This document shows, piece after piece, positions 16,863-25,051 of a stretch of 64,000 nucleotides of DNA (its first letter is position 1; every line of letters starts with the position of its first letter). The stretch is from Ilumatobacteraceae bacterium. Its GTDB lineage: Bacteria; Actinomycetota; Acidimicrobiia; Acidimicrobiales; Ilumatobacteraceae. The DNA is taken from contig JAFMFC010000002.1 in the NCBI GenBank assembly GCA_017856375.1, forward strand, positions 26,740 to 90,739. Reading direction: 5' to 3'. Under the pieces are notes generated by a model, which was not told the DNA's origin, ran no database searches, and saw only the letters and a list, made by a program, of their open reading frames with translations. A program made the position numbers and the translations under genes.

Positions 16863-16865
16863 GGT
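16860..16865 (+). promoter_or_regulatory. pup internal promoter hexamer overlapping dop stop
   Basis: TAGGGT: the first three bases are the dop TAG stop. Spacer TCGGTT, then ATG 16872. Confidence 0.55.
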
Positions 16866-16871
16866 TCGGTT

Positions 16872-17072
16872 ATGTCCGAGCGAGCGCGAAAGTTCTCTGA
16901 CCGGGGCACCTCCAAGGAGTCGGCTGCGGTAGTCGAGGCTGGTGAATCAGCTTCTGCGCAGGTCCAACGAAGTGACCACGACATTGAGTCGATACTCGAT
17001 GAAATCGACGATGTTCTAGAAGCGAATGCCGAGGACTTCGTGCGCAACTATGTGCAAAAGGGCGGGGAGTAG
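16872..17072 (+). CDS. pup: prokaryotic ubiquitin-like protein Pup
   Basis: 66 residues, hydrophilic and mostly disordered with a helical stretch 'IESILDEIDDVLEANAEDF', and the family end 'FVRNYVQKGGE'. The C-terminal Glu side chain is the group PafA joins to substrate lysines; because Glu rather than Gln is encoded, Pup is ligation-ready without deamidation. ATG 16872 is ten bases after dop, with TAGGGT exactly six bases upstream and no Shine-Dalgarno, which suggests that pup can be made from its own leaderless message besides any readthrough. Confidence 0.98.
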   Translation: MSERARKFSDRGTSKESAAVVEAGESASAQVQRSDHDIESILDEIDDVLEANAEDFVRNYVQKGGE

Positions 17073-17075
17073 TCC

Positions 17076-17081
17076 TAACCT
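17076..17081 (+). promoter_or_regulatory. prcB internal promoter hexamer
   Basis: TAACCT, spacer TTCGCC, then ATG 17088; lies three bases after the pup stop. Confidence 0.5.
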
Positions 17082-17087
17082 TTCGCC

Positions 17088-17867
17088 ATGTTCACGTTCC
17101 GCATGAAGGACGATCCCGGGGCAAACTTCGGTGAGTTGCTCAAGCGGGCCGGGCTTTCACCCTTTGACGGTGTTCGCGACGCCACCACGCTCACCGTCCC
17201 ACATGCCACGACCTGCGTAGCGGTGCGCTGCAACGGTGGCGTGGTGATGGGCGGGGATCGTCGGGCCACTTCAGGAAATCTCATCAGCCATAGGGAGATG
17301 GAAAAGGTCGTCCAGGCGGACCACTTCTCGGGTGTGGCCATTGCAGGTGCCGCCGGGCAGGCCATGGAAATGGTCAAGCTTTTCCAACTCCAGATCGAAC
17401 ATTACGAGAAGGTCGAAGGGATGAATCTCTCGCTCGATGGGAAAGCCAACCAATTGTCCATGTTCGTGCGCAACAATCTTCCCGCGGCGATGCAAGGTTT
17501 GATGGTCGTGCCGATTTTCGCTGGTTACGACGAATCCGCCGGAGTTGGTCGTCTGTGGGACTACGACGCAACGGGCGGCCGATATGAAGAACGCGATTTC
17601 GTTGCGACTGGCAGTGGGTCTCTCCATGCAGGCGCTGTGCTGAGAGTGCAATGGCGTCGCGATCTCGCCTCTATTGATGCTGTGAAGTTGGTTGCTCGCG
17701 CCCTTTGGGAGGCTGCCGACGCTGACTCTGCGACCGGCGGTCCTGATGTAAATCGGGGTATCTATCCAACGGTCGCCACCATCACGCGCGATGGGTTTAA
17801 GCCTGTTCCCAACGCTGAGTTGGCGCCGATCTATGAAGAAATCCGAGACGAGGCTCGATCGCGATGA
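17088..17867 (+). CDS. prcB: 20S proteasome beta subunit PrcB
   Basis: 259 residues, catalytic subunit of the core particle. A propeptide of about 40 residues ends at 'TVPHA', and the mature N-terminal nucleophile is Thr41 in 'TTCVAVRCNGG'; the Asp-Arg-Arg motif 'GGDRRATSGN' follows. Most actinobacterial PrcB propeptides end in His-Gly before Thr; here it is His-Ala. ATG 17088 has TAACCT six bases upstream and no clear Shine-Dalgarno, so a second internal promoter is possible. The end overlaps prcA by four bases. Confidence 0.97.
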   Translation: MFTFRMKDDPGANFGELLKRAGLSPFDGVRDATTLTVPHATTCVAVRCNGGVVMGGDRRATSGNLISHREMEKVVQADHFSGVAIAGAAGQAMEMVKLFQLQIEHYEKVEGMNLSLDGKANQLSMFVRNNLPAAMQGLMVVPIFAGYDESAGVGRLWDYDATGGRYEERDFVATGSGSLHAGAVLRVQWRRDLASIDAVKLVARALWEAADADSATGGPDVNRGIYPTVATITRDGFKPVPNAELAPIYEEIRDEARSR

Positions 17868-18541
17868 GCATGCCGTTCTACGTTGCCCCTGAGCAAATGA
17901 TGAAGGATCGCGCTGACTTTGCGCGAAAAGGAATTTCTCGAGGCAGGGCACTCGTAGCGCTGCAGTATCTCGACGGGGTAGCGATCGTCGCGGAGAACCC
18001 CTCCAACACGCTACGCAAAGTAAGTGAGATTTATGACCGGATCGCATTTGCTGGAGTTGGCAAGTACAACGAGTTCGACCAACTTCGCGTGGCAGGTGTG
18101 CGCGCGGCTGACCTCAAGGGTTACCAATTCTCACGTGACGATGTCGATGCGCGCAGTCTTGCCAACCAGTACGCCCAAATCATCGGACAAATCTTCACCC
18201 ATGAGGTCAAACCCCTGGAGGTCGAGATCCTCGTTGCCGAAGTTGGACGAATCGATTCGGGTGACCAGCTCTTTCACATCCTTTACGACGGCACCGTGAT
18301 CGACGAACATCGCTTCTCGGTTCTGGGAGGAGATGCTGATGCGATCCAAGGACGTCTTGCGTCGCTGTATCAAGACGGAGTAGATCTCCGTGGAGCAGTT
18401 CGAATCGGCGTAGAGGCGCTCTCTGGTTCACTTACCGGACTTGCTGTCAACGATCTCGAGGTGGCAACACTCAATCGCAATCACCAGCGGCGCTGTTTCA
18501 ACAGAGTCAGCGACGACTTGGTCGCCTCGTTCCTGGCTTGA
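17864..18541 (+). CDS. prcA: 20S proteasome alpha subunit PrcA
   Basis: 225 residues, forms the outer rings and the gate of the core particle. The N-terminus '[19 protein letters not shown]' matches the gating peptide of actinobacterial alpha subunits, followed by '[16 protein letters not shown]' and 'VAENPS'. It lacks a catalytic Thr, as expected. ATG 17864 overlaps the prcB stop, giving equal subunit synthesis. The C-terminal region is slightly shorter than in mycobacteria and lacks a long acidic tail. Confidence 0.97.
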   Translation: MSMPFYVAPEQMMKDRADFARKGISRGRALVALQYLDGVAIVAENPSNTLRKVSEIYDRIAFAGVGKYNEFDQLRVAGVRAADLKGYQFSRDDVDARSLANQYAQIIGQIFTHEVKPLEVEILVAEVGRIDSGDQLFHILYDGTVIDEHRFSVLGGDADAIQGRLASLYQDGVDLRGAVRIGVEALSGSLTGLAVNDLEVATLNRNHQRRCFNRVSDDLVASFLA

Positions 18542-18542
18542 T

Positions 18543-19901
18543 GTGAAACGCCGAATCTTCGGCCTTGAGACTGAATTTGGTGTGACCTGCACGTTGCGTG
18601 GTCAACGTCGACTCAGCCCCGATGAAGTTGCGCGCTATTTGTTTCGTCGCGTTGTCTCGTGGGGGAGGTCATCGAATGTCTTTCTGGAGAATGGAGCTCG
18701 GCTCTACCTCGATGTCGGTTCACACCCCGAGTACGCGACTGCCGAATGCGACAGCATTCGGGATCTCGTACGTCAGGACAAGGCAGGAGAGCGAATCCTC
18801 GAAGAATTGATGATCCAGGCAGAAGAGCGACTCCAGGAGGAAGGTATTCGCGGCCAGATCTATCTGTTCAAGAACAACACAGACTTCGCCGGCAATTCCT
18901 ACGGATGCCATGAGAACTACCTCACATCACGGAATGCCGATACCTCTCGCTACTCGACAGTGTTGATTCCGTTCCTCGTTACACGCCAGATCTATTCAGG
19001 GGCAGGTCACATTTTGCAAACCGCTCGTGGACCGGTGTACGTGCTTTCCCAACGTGCGGAACACGTGTGGGAGTCGATGAGCTCTGCCACCACCAGGAGC
19101 CGGCCGATAATCAATACCCGAGACGAGCCGCACGCCGATCCCGAGAAGCATCGACGTTTGCACGTCATCGTCGGGGACTCAAACATGAGTGAGTTCTCGA
19201 CATTTCTCAAGATCGGTGCGGCATCGTGCGTGTTGATGATGCTCGAGAGCAAGGGCTTCGTCATTCCCAATTTCGAATTCGAAAATCCAATCCGCGCCAT
19301 TCGGGAGATCAGCCAGGACATCACTGGAACCAGGAAAGTTCGGCTCGCCAGTGGGCGCGAGGTTTCCGCGCTCGACGTGCAACGTGACCTCTACGAGCTC
19401 GCCTGTCGTTTTCATGACACCCGAGGCTTTCCGGAAGAAGAAGCCGAGGCATTGGAAATGTGGGGCCAGGTACTCAAAGATTTGGAAGCAGATCCATTGA
19501 AGCTCGATGACCGAATCGACTGGATGATCAAGTGGCGATTGTTGGAGAGCTTTCAACGCCGCCACGGTTGTCAATTGGATGACGCCAGGATGCAAATGCT
19601 CGATCTGCAATATCACGACATTCGCCGAGATCGTGGGATGTTCTACAAGATCGAGGATCGGGGACTGGCGCGACGAATAGTTTCAGATCCAGCGATCGAC
19701 GAAGCAATGACAATTCCGCCGCAGACCACTCGAGCGAAACTGCGCGGGGACTTCATCCGGCGCGCAAAAGAGCGGAAACGTGATTTCACAGTCGACTGGG
19801 TCCATTTGAAGCTCAATGACCAAGCGCAGCGAACGGTACTGTGCAGGGATCCTTTCAAGAGTGTCGACGAACGTGTGGAGAAGCTAATTGCCTCGCTCTG
19901 A
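18543..19901 (+). CDS. pafA: Pup--protein ligase PafA
   Basis: 452 residues, exactly the usual length. It joins the C-terminal Glu of Pup to substrate lysines with ATP. The start is GTG 18543, one base after the prcA stop, giving '[16 protein letters not shown]'; the track version starting at 18441 reads through prcA. ATP and Mg contacts lie in 'GLETEFG', '[10 protein letters not shown]' and '[15 protein letters not shown]'. In mycobacteria pafA is separated from prcA by other genes and followed by pafBC; here it follows prcA directly and pafBC is absent from the window. Confidence 0.96.
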   Translation: MKRRIFGLETEFGVTCTLRGQRRLSPDEVARYLFRRVVSWGRSSNVFLENGARLYLDVGSHPEYATAECDSIRDLVRQDKAGERILEELMIQAEERLQEEGIRGQIYLFKNNTDFAGNSYGCHENYLTSRNADTSRYSTVLIPFLVTRQIYSGAGHILQTARGPVYVLSQRAEHVWESMSSATTRSRPIINTRDEPHADPEKHRRLHVIVGDSNMSEFSTFLKIGAASCVLMMLESKGFVIPNFEFENPIRAIREISQDITGTRKVRLASGREVSALDVQRDLYELACRFHDTRGFPEEEAEALEMWGQVLKDLEADPLKLDDRIDWMIKWRLLESFQRRHGCQLDDARMQMLDLQYHDIRRDRGMFYKIEDRGLARRIVSDPAIDEAMTIPPQTTRAKLRGDFIRRAKERKRDFTVDWVHLKLNDQAQRTVLCRDPFKSVDERVEKLIASL

Positions 19902-20463
19902 TGCCAGAAACTTGTTGAAGCAGGTTCGCGAGTGGCTTTCCGTAATCGTTTTAGCTGTTGTGATCGCCGTTTTCGTGCGCGCTTTTGTGCTTCAACAGTT
20001 CTACATTTCTGGACCAAGCATGGAGCCCACGATGTTTCAGGACAATCGCGTATTGGTGGACAAGTTGACCTTCCGTTTTCGTGAACCTCGGTTGGGTGAT
20101 GTAGTGGTATTTGATCGAGTCACCATGAATGGAGACGAGGTTCAACACGATGACCTGATCAAGAGAGTGATTGGCGCACCAGGAGACACCGTGGAGATCA
20201 AGAACTGTGAAGTGATTGTCAACGGTGACGCGATCGATGAGTCATATCTCGACCCTGTGGTTCTCGAGCGATCGGATCAAAATGAACGTTGTCGACAACC
20301 TGAGATGAGTCAGGTCATGGTGGGTCAAGATGAGTTCTTCGTCATGGGTGATAATCGACCAGAGTCTTTCGACAGTCGATCATTCGGCACAATATCCCGT
20401 GACATCATCGTGGGTCGAGCCTTCGTCATCGTGTGGCCCGTCGACATGCTCAAATTTCTCTGA
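19888..20463 (+). CDS. lepB: type I signal peptidase
   Basis: 191 residues. A membrane anchor at about residues 16-36 is followed by the catalytic serine Ser44 in '[10 protein letters not shown]' and the general base Lys92 in '[12 protein letters not shown]', then box E '[14 protein letters not shown]'. It cleaves signal peptides of secreted proteins on the outer face of the membrane. TTG 19888 starts inside the last codons of pafA, so it is coupled to the proteasome locus; the downstream tat genes fit an export theme. The stop is directly followed, without a spacer base, by the stop of the convergent GDPD gene. Confidence 0.95.
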   Translation: MPRSDARNLLKQVREWLSVIVLAVVIAVFVRAFVLQQFYISGPSMEPTMFQDNRVLVDKLTFRFREPRLGDVVVFDRVTMNGDEVQHDDLIKRVIGAPGDTVEIKNCEVIVNGDAIDESYLDPVVLERSDQNERCRQPEMSQVMVGQDEFFVMGDNRPESFDSRSFGTISRDIIVGRAFVIVWPVDMLKFL

Positions 20464-21168
20464 CTAGGTTGCTACCTTCACCAACAAAGAGACATCATCG
20501 GCATACAAGCCGTCGATTCCTATTCTCAACATCTCCCTGATTTCGGTCTCATGTGTAAGGCCCCACGCAAAACATGCGATTTCGAAACGGTGAAAAAGAG
20601 CAACGAGACCTCCGCTCCAATCTCTCCAGTGCATGTTGCAGACCCGAATGTTGAGTTCGCGCAGCCCTCGCGCGTGTTTTTCAGGAAACTCTTGAATTAC
20701 CCGAAGTCTTGTTGAGTGGACGAAGCTAAATCGTGAATCCTCTTCGACCCAACTGCGCAAAACCTCTAAATCCGGATGACACACCCACACGGATTTCGGC
20801 TCTCGTTCAATGTGTCGAACCAGCATCGCCAAATTTTGAAAAGCATCTCGATCCTTAACATCGACACTGATGTCGATGAGTACGGGAGTCTGGTTCAGGA
20901 GACTCTCGAAGGTCGGTAACTGGGACGGCAATTCGGAGCTGTGAAATCTTCTGATCGGACGTTTGCGTACACCTGAACGAATCACACCGTCATGATCGAT
21001 GATCACCAACCCATCGAGTGAAAGCCAAACATCGGTTTCCAAACCCGTTGCTCCGAGGCGCACGGCCTCCGAAAACGCTGGGAGCGAGTTTTCTGGATAG
21101 ACCAAATTTGCTCCACGGTGGGCAAAAAGAATGGGTCTAGAGAACAGCCTTGGCAACGACTGTTGCAT
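20464..21168 (-). CDS. glycerophosphodiester phosphodiesterase family protein
   Basis: I start this at ATG 21168 (234 residues); the track ORF of 371 residues extends antisense through tatA and its first 137 residues look non-coding. The catalytic region is 'AHRGANLVYPENSLPAF' near the N-terminus and 'LETDVWLSLDGLVIIDHD', with the His, Glu and Asp that bind the metal and the phosphodiester. It would release glycerol-3-phosphate from deacylated phospholipids. No signal peptide. TACGCT is six bases before the ATG. A second GDPD paralogue lies at 44383. Confidence 0.9.
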   Translation of the reverse strand: MQQSLPRLFSRPILFAHRGANLVYPENSLPAFSEAVRLGATGLETDVWLSLDGLVIIDHDGVIRSGVRKRPIRRFHSSELPSQLPTFESLLNQTPVLIDISVDVKDRDAFQNLAMLVRHIEREPKSVWVCHPDLEVLRSWVEEDSRFSFVHSTRLRVIQEFPEKHARGLRELNIRVCNMHWRDWSGGLVALFHRFEIACFAWGLTHETEIREMLRIGIDGLYADDVSLLVKVAT

Positions 21169-21174
21169 TGCGCG

Positions 21175-21180
21175 AGCGTA
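21175..21180 (-). promoter_or_regulatory. GDPD hexamer
   Basis: TACGCT, six bases before ATG 21168; divergent from the tatA hexamer with 21 bases between. Confidence 0.5.
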
Positions 21181-21201
21181 TCTCTCATCGGAGACTGGTC
21201 G

Positions 21202-21207
21202 TAGAAT
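21202..21207 (+). promoter_or_regulatory. tatA hexamer
   Basis: TAGAAT, spacer GACCAC, then GTG 21214. Lets tatA-tatC-helicase be made apart from the proteasome locus. Confidence 0.6.
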
Positions 21208-21213
21208 GACCAC

Positions 21214-21585
21214 GTGTTCAACTTCTCTGGCAGTGAGGTCATCTTCCTGCTGATCCTTGGCTTGGTGATTCTCGGACCAGAGAAACTTCCAGGTGTCTTG
21301 CGAAAGGCAGGTCGTCTTTACGGCGAGTTCAAGAGGGTGACGAGTGACGCTCAATCCGAACTGCGTCAGGCCCTCGACCAGCCGATTCGCGAGATTCAGT
21401 CCACCGCCAAGAGCTATCAAGGGTTCTTCGTCGATGCGGCCAAGGAAGTCACCAAGGAACCGAACGCGGTTCCTTCGATCGAGCCCAACTTCGTCGAGTA
21501 TCAGCCACCTCCCGGACTCGAGGAGCCAATAGAGGACACGGCGCCACGCCCAACCGACGAGAACGGCTCGCCCGCCCAATCATGA
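21214..21585 (+). CDS. tatA: twin-arginine translocase subunit TatA/TatB
   Basis: 123 residues. A single N-terminal membrane helix ('EVIFLLILGLVIL') runs into 'GPEKLPGVLRKAG', the hinge and amphipathic helix of the TatA/B family, then an acidic proline-rich tail. The Glu near residue 8 and the longer tail resemble TatB, but only one TatA/B gene lies beside tatC, so it may serve both roles or a second copy sits elsewhere. GTG 21214 has TAGAAT six bases upstream. It overlaps tatC by four bases. Confidence 0.92.
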   Translation: MFNFSGSEVIFLLILGLVILGPEKLPGVLRKAGRLYGEFKRVTSDAQSELRQALDQPIREIQSTAKSYQGFFVDAAKEVTKEPNAVPSIEPNFVEYQPPPGLEEPIEDTAPRPTDENGSPAQS

Positions 21586-22376
21586 AGATCGGCAAGAGGT
21601 CAGCTGCACCAGACGCAGCAATGTCGGTGTTCGAACATCTTTCGGAGTTGCGGATGCGTATCGTCCGCTCACTGCTGGCAGTAGGCGTCGGCGCCGCACT
21701 CATCTTGATCTTCTACGACTTCGTCCTCGGAGTCTTGATCGCACCGTACGAAAAGACCTGTTCGTTGCACCCCGAGTTCAATTGTGATGGTTCGCTGTAC
21801 GCACTCGGACCTGTTGAGGGCCTCAGTGCGCGCATGCGCATCTCGGGATACGGGGGGCTGATCCTCGCGCTTCCTGTGGTGTTGTGGCAGATCTGGCGGT
21901 TCATTGTTCCTGCCTTGAGCAAGAAGGAAAAGAAATATTCCATCCCGTTCATCCTGAGTTCGGTGGTGTTGTTTCTGCTCGGCGGCTACATGGCGTACTG
22001 GACACTCGACAAGGCGCTTGAATTTCTGATCGCATGGTCGGGAGAGGACGTCAATCAGACGTACCAAATCTCCAAGTACATCAGCCTGGTGGCGCTGATG
22101 GTGCTGGCCTTCGGTGTCGGCTTTCTCTCACCGGTGTTGATCGTATTCCTGCAATTGGTGGGCGTCGTGACTCCACAAACACTGTTGCGCCAATGGCGAG
22201 TTGCCGTCATGGTGATCTTTGCTTTGTCGGCAGTGATCACGCCGAGTGGTGACCCGGTCAGCATGCTCGCTCTGGCGGGACCGATGACGATTCTGTTCCT
22301 GGTGAGTGTCTTCATCGGCTGGATCGCCCAGCGACGCCGCAAGCACCAGCAAGCCGAAGTCGACAGCACGGAGTAA
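21582..22376 (+). CDS. tatC: twin-arginine translocase subunit TatC
   Basis: 264 residues with six membrane helices; receptor for twin-arginine signal peptides. The cytoplasmic N-terminus has 'MSVFEHLSELRMRIVRSL', the TatC signature with the Glu that contacts the RR motif, and the loop 'GPVEGLSARMRISGYGG' matches the family. Coupled to tatA by overlap and to the helicase gene by a one-base TAATG junction. Same order tatA-tatC-helY is known downstream of pafA in mycobacteria. Confidence 0.96.
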   Translation: MKIGKRSAAPDAAMSVFEHLSELRMRIVRSLLAVGVGAALILIFYDFVLGVLIAPYEKTCSLHPEFNCDGSLYALGPVEGLSARMRISGYGGLILALPVVLWQIWRFIVPALSKKEKKYSIPFILSSVVLFLLGGYMAYWTLDKALEFLIAWSGEDVNQTYQISKYISLVALMVLAFGVGFLSPVLIVFLQLVGVVTPQTLLRQWRVAVMVIFALSAVITPSGDPVSMLALAGPMTILFLVSVFIGWIAQRRRKHQQAEVDSTE

Positions 22377-24400
22377 TGGCGGGTCTCGACCGTCAGTCGT
22401 TTCTGTCAGGGCTCGATTTTCGGCCTGACCAGTTCCAGATCGACGCATTCGACGCGCTTGATCGTGGCAATAATGTTCTTGTGTCGGCCCCAACGGGCTC
22501 CGGCAAGACCCTCGTCGCCGAATATGCGATTGCCCGGACACTTTCATCCTCGGGCCGAGCCTTCTACACGACGCCGATAAAGGCGCTTTCGAATCAGAAA
22601 TACATGGAGCTGGTGGCAGCTCATGGTCAGTCTGCAGTCGGCCTCTTAACCGGTGATACGAGTATCAATTCAGAAGCCTCGATCCTCGTCATGACCACCG
22701 AGGTACTGCGCAACATGATCTATTCGCGATCCAGTGCGCTCGATGGCCTGCACACCGTGGTGCTGGACGAGGTTCATTTCATTCAGGACGCGTTTCGCGG
22801 CCCGGTCTGGGAAGAAGTGATCATTCATCTCGCACCGGAGGTGCGGCTGGTTTGCCTTTCGGCAACCGTGACGAACGCCGAGGAAGTGGGACAGTGGCTG
22901 ACGAACGTACGGGGTCCTACGGTGCCCATCGTCGAGAAGCATCGACCCGTTCCCATGGAGCACCTCTACTTCGTGGGCGACAAGAGATCCCATGAGATGA
23001 AGGTTTTCCCTCTGGAGAAGGGCAGCGAGTCCAACAAGGAGCTCCAGCAGTTCCTGGGTTCTTCGTCAGGGCGACGACCCACCGATCGACGCCAAGGGCG
23101 AGCATCACGCTTTTACCCACCATCTCGGATCGATGTGGTGGACGAACTCAAGTCTCGCGACCTGTTACCGAGCATCCATTTCCTCTTCAGTCGCAACCAG
23201 TGCGACGAGAGCGCCGAGTCGCTGCGAAGAGCCGGGATCCGATTGACCAGTGATGCCGAAGCGCGGGCCATCGTCGACATCGCGGAGAGCCGGGTGGCGG
23301 ATTTCCCCGACGACGATCTTGCCGTCCTGGGTTATTCCAGATTCCTCGATCAGTTGGAGAGTGGCGTGGGCACTCACCACGCCGGACTCGTACCGGCGTT
23401 CCGCGAGATAGTGGAACGCGGATTCAGCGAAGGCCTGATCAAGATCGTCTTCGCCACCGAGACTCTCGCAGTGGGAATCAATATGCCGGCTCGATCCGTC
23501 GTCCTCGACAAATTGACGAAATTTACGGGCACCGGTCACCGGATGTTGCAGCCGAGTGACTTTGCACAATTGACCGGAAGAGCGGGTCGCCGCGGGCTCG
23601 ATGACCACGGCGTCGCCGTGATTTTGTGGAGCCCGTTCGTCAAGATCGGTGATGTGCTCGATTTGGTGAACAGCAAACGCTTCGAACTCCGTTCCGCCTT
23701 CAGGCCCACCTACAACATGGCCGCCAATCTCGTCCGGATGAACTCACGCGATGAGGCGCTTCACCTGCTCAATCTGTCCCTGGCTCGCTTCCAACGCGGA
23801 GAGGGTCTGGTGAAGCAGTTCAACGGATTGCTCCAACTCCTCGAGGAATTGGGCTATGTGGACGGTTGGAAACTGACATCACACGGAGAGATGTTGCGCC
23901 AGATTTACCACGAGTCGGATTTGCTCATTGCCGAGTGCATTCGAGAAGGCGCCTTGTCCGGCCTAGAGCCGGCCGAGTTGGCCTCACTCGCTTCCTGCTT
24001 CGTCTTCGAAGCACGGGGCGGTTCGGAGGAGCGCGAGATTCACTTTCCCTCGCCACGCCTGAAGAACGCCTTTCGGGCCATCGAGAAGGTCAGTACACGT
24101 CTCGCACGCCGTGAGGAAAATCACGGTCTTGCGACTCACCGGGTCGTCGATCCGGGGCTGATGGGCCACATCGCAGAATGGGCGATTGGCGATGACCTGG
24201 GGGATGTCCTGGGTTTCGACGACGTCAGCGGCGGGGATTTCGTTCGCTCCAGCAAACAGATACTCGATCTACTCCGTCAGTTGGCAGAGATCATGCCAGA
24301 GCCGAAGGACAGGGAGGTGGCGCGGGCGGCGGTTCCGCTCATCGATCGTGGACTCGTCGCTCTATCGCAGGTTCCCTTCGAGGCTCCCGATGCCGATTGA
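22376..24400 (+). CDS. helY: Ski2/Mtr4-like superfamily 2 RNA helicase (HelY-like)
   Basis: 674 residues. Motif I 'SAPTGSGKTLVAEYA', motif II 'DEVH' in 'VVLDEVHFIQD', motif III 'SATVTN', and the C-terminal helicase motifs with 'ETLAVGINMPAR' and 'QLTGRAGRRGLDDHG'. About 200 residues shorter than mycobacterial HelY (around 900), mostly in the C-terminal accessory region. Expected to unwind RNA or RNP; the cellular role in bacteria is not settled. Starts one base inside the tatC stop and overlaps the next gene. Confidence 0.88.
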   Translation: MAGLDRQSFLSGLDFRPDQFQIDAFDALDRGNNVLVSAPTGSGKTLVAEYAIARTLSSSGRAFYTTPIKALSNQKYMELVAAHGQSAVGLLTGDTSINSEASILVMTTEVLRNMIYSRSSALDGLHTVVLDEVHFIQDAFRGPVWEEVIIHLAPEVRLVCLSATVTNAEEVGQWLTNVRGPTVPIVEKHRPVPMEHLYFVGDKRSHEMKVFPLEKGSESNKELQQFLGSSSGRRPTDRRQGRASRFYPPSRIDVVDELKSRDLLPSIHFLFSRNQCDESAESLRRAGIRLTSDAEARAIVDIAESRVADFPDDDLAVLGYSRFLDQLESGVGTHHAGLVPAFREIVERGFSEGLIKIVFATETLAVGINMPARSVVLDKLTKFTGTGHRMLQPSDFAQLTGRAGRRGLDDHGVAVILWSPFVKIGDVLDLVNSKRFELRSAFRPTYNMAANLVRMNSRDEALHLLNLSLARFQRGEGLVKQFNGLLQLLEELGYVDGWKLTSHGEMLRQIYHESDLLIAECIREGALSGLEPAELASLASCFVFEARGGSEEREIHFPSPRLKNAFRAIEKVSTRLARREENHGLATHRVVDPGLMGHIAEWAIGDDLGDVLGFDDVSGGDFVRSSKQILDLLRQLAEIMPEPKDREVARAAVPLIDRGLVALSQVPFEAPDAD

Positions 24401-24992
24401 CAAGTCTGCTCCGTGGGGCGAGGAGTTGCCCTTGCCTGACTCGACAAGGGAGACACTGCCGAGGTTTCGCGACGAACGAGCACTCTCGAAGATGCTGACT
24501 GCCTCTGGACCATCGGAGGTTCGCCTGACCGGTGGCGAATTCTTGATCCTGACAGGAGGGCAAGCGACGAAGGTGAGCGGCCCGTCACGTCGCTATCCGT
24601 GTGATGCTCTCGAGATCCGCGGTCTCGACTCGGAGACGTGGACGATTGGCACGGTCGAACTGCGTCGCCGACGACGGCGACTCTTCGGCGGATTCGTTGT
24701 CCTCAGCAATCTGGGCGTGTGCAGAGGCGAGCGGTATTCGGCACGAGCGCATCCAAACGACGGAAAGTTCGAGGTTGTGGACGCCCTTAACAGTTTGTCG
24801 TGGCGCGAGCGCTTGGTTCTGTCACATCGCTTCACCTCGGGTGCCGATTTCAGTCATCCTCACATCAGACAGAAACAGGTCACCATGTATCAGTCGCAGG
24901 CACCACTACATGTGTTTGTCGATGGCTCATATCGCGGCAAGAGAGCGGTGGAGATCGAGATTCGTCCTGACTTTCTCTGGATCCAGGTTTGA
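24390..24992 (+). CDS. diacylglycerol-kinase C-terminal-domain-like protein
   Basis: ATG 24390 lies inside the last codons of the helicase gene; the track start at 24186 reads antisense-like sequence. The 200-residue product has no DAG kinase catalytic GGDGT motif, but its second half ('YSARAHPNDGKFEVVDAL', 'FSHPHIRQKQVTMYQS', 'VFVDGSYRGKRAVEIEIRPD') resembles the beta-rich C-terminal domain of YegS/DAG kinase-like enzymes. It may therefore bind a lipid or nucleotide, or be a free-standing relic. Function cannot be assigned further. In mycobacteria a comparable gene follows helY, which supports it being real. Confidence 0.72.
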   Translation: MPIDKSAPWGEELPLPDSTRETLPRFRDERALSKMLTASGPSEVRLTGGEFLILTGGQATKVSGPSRRYPCDALEIRGLDSETWTIGTVELRRRRRRLFGGFVVLSNLGVCRGERYSARAHPNDGKFEVVDALNSLSWRERLVLSHRFTSGADFSHPHIRQKQVTMYQSQAPLHVFVDGSYRGKRAVEIEIRPDFLWIQV

Positions 24993-25039
24993 CGATGATC
25001 CCAAAGGTCGCAATCCACTGTCCAGAAAGGTCGAACTTC

Positions 25040-25045
25040 TAGGCT
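25040..25045 (+). promoter_or_regulatory. ThyX-like gene hexamer
   Basis: TAGGCT, spacer CTCGAC, then GTG 25052. Confidence 0.55.
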
Positions 25046-25051
25046 CTCGAC

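Noticed and set aside
20464-21579. 371-residue version of the GDPD
   Set aside because: The first 137 residues are antisense to tatA and carry no domain; the catalytic domain starts right after ATG 21168, which also has a TANNNT hexamer.
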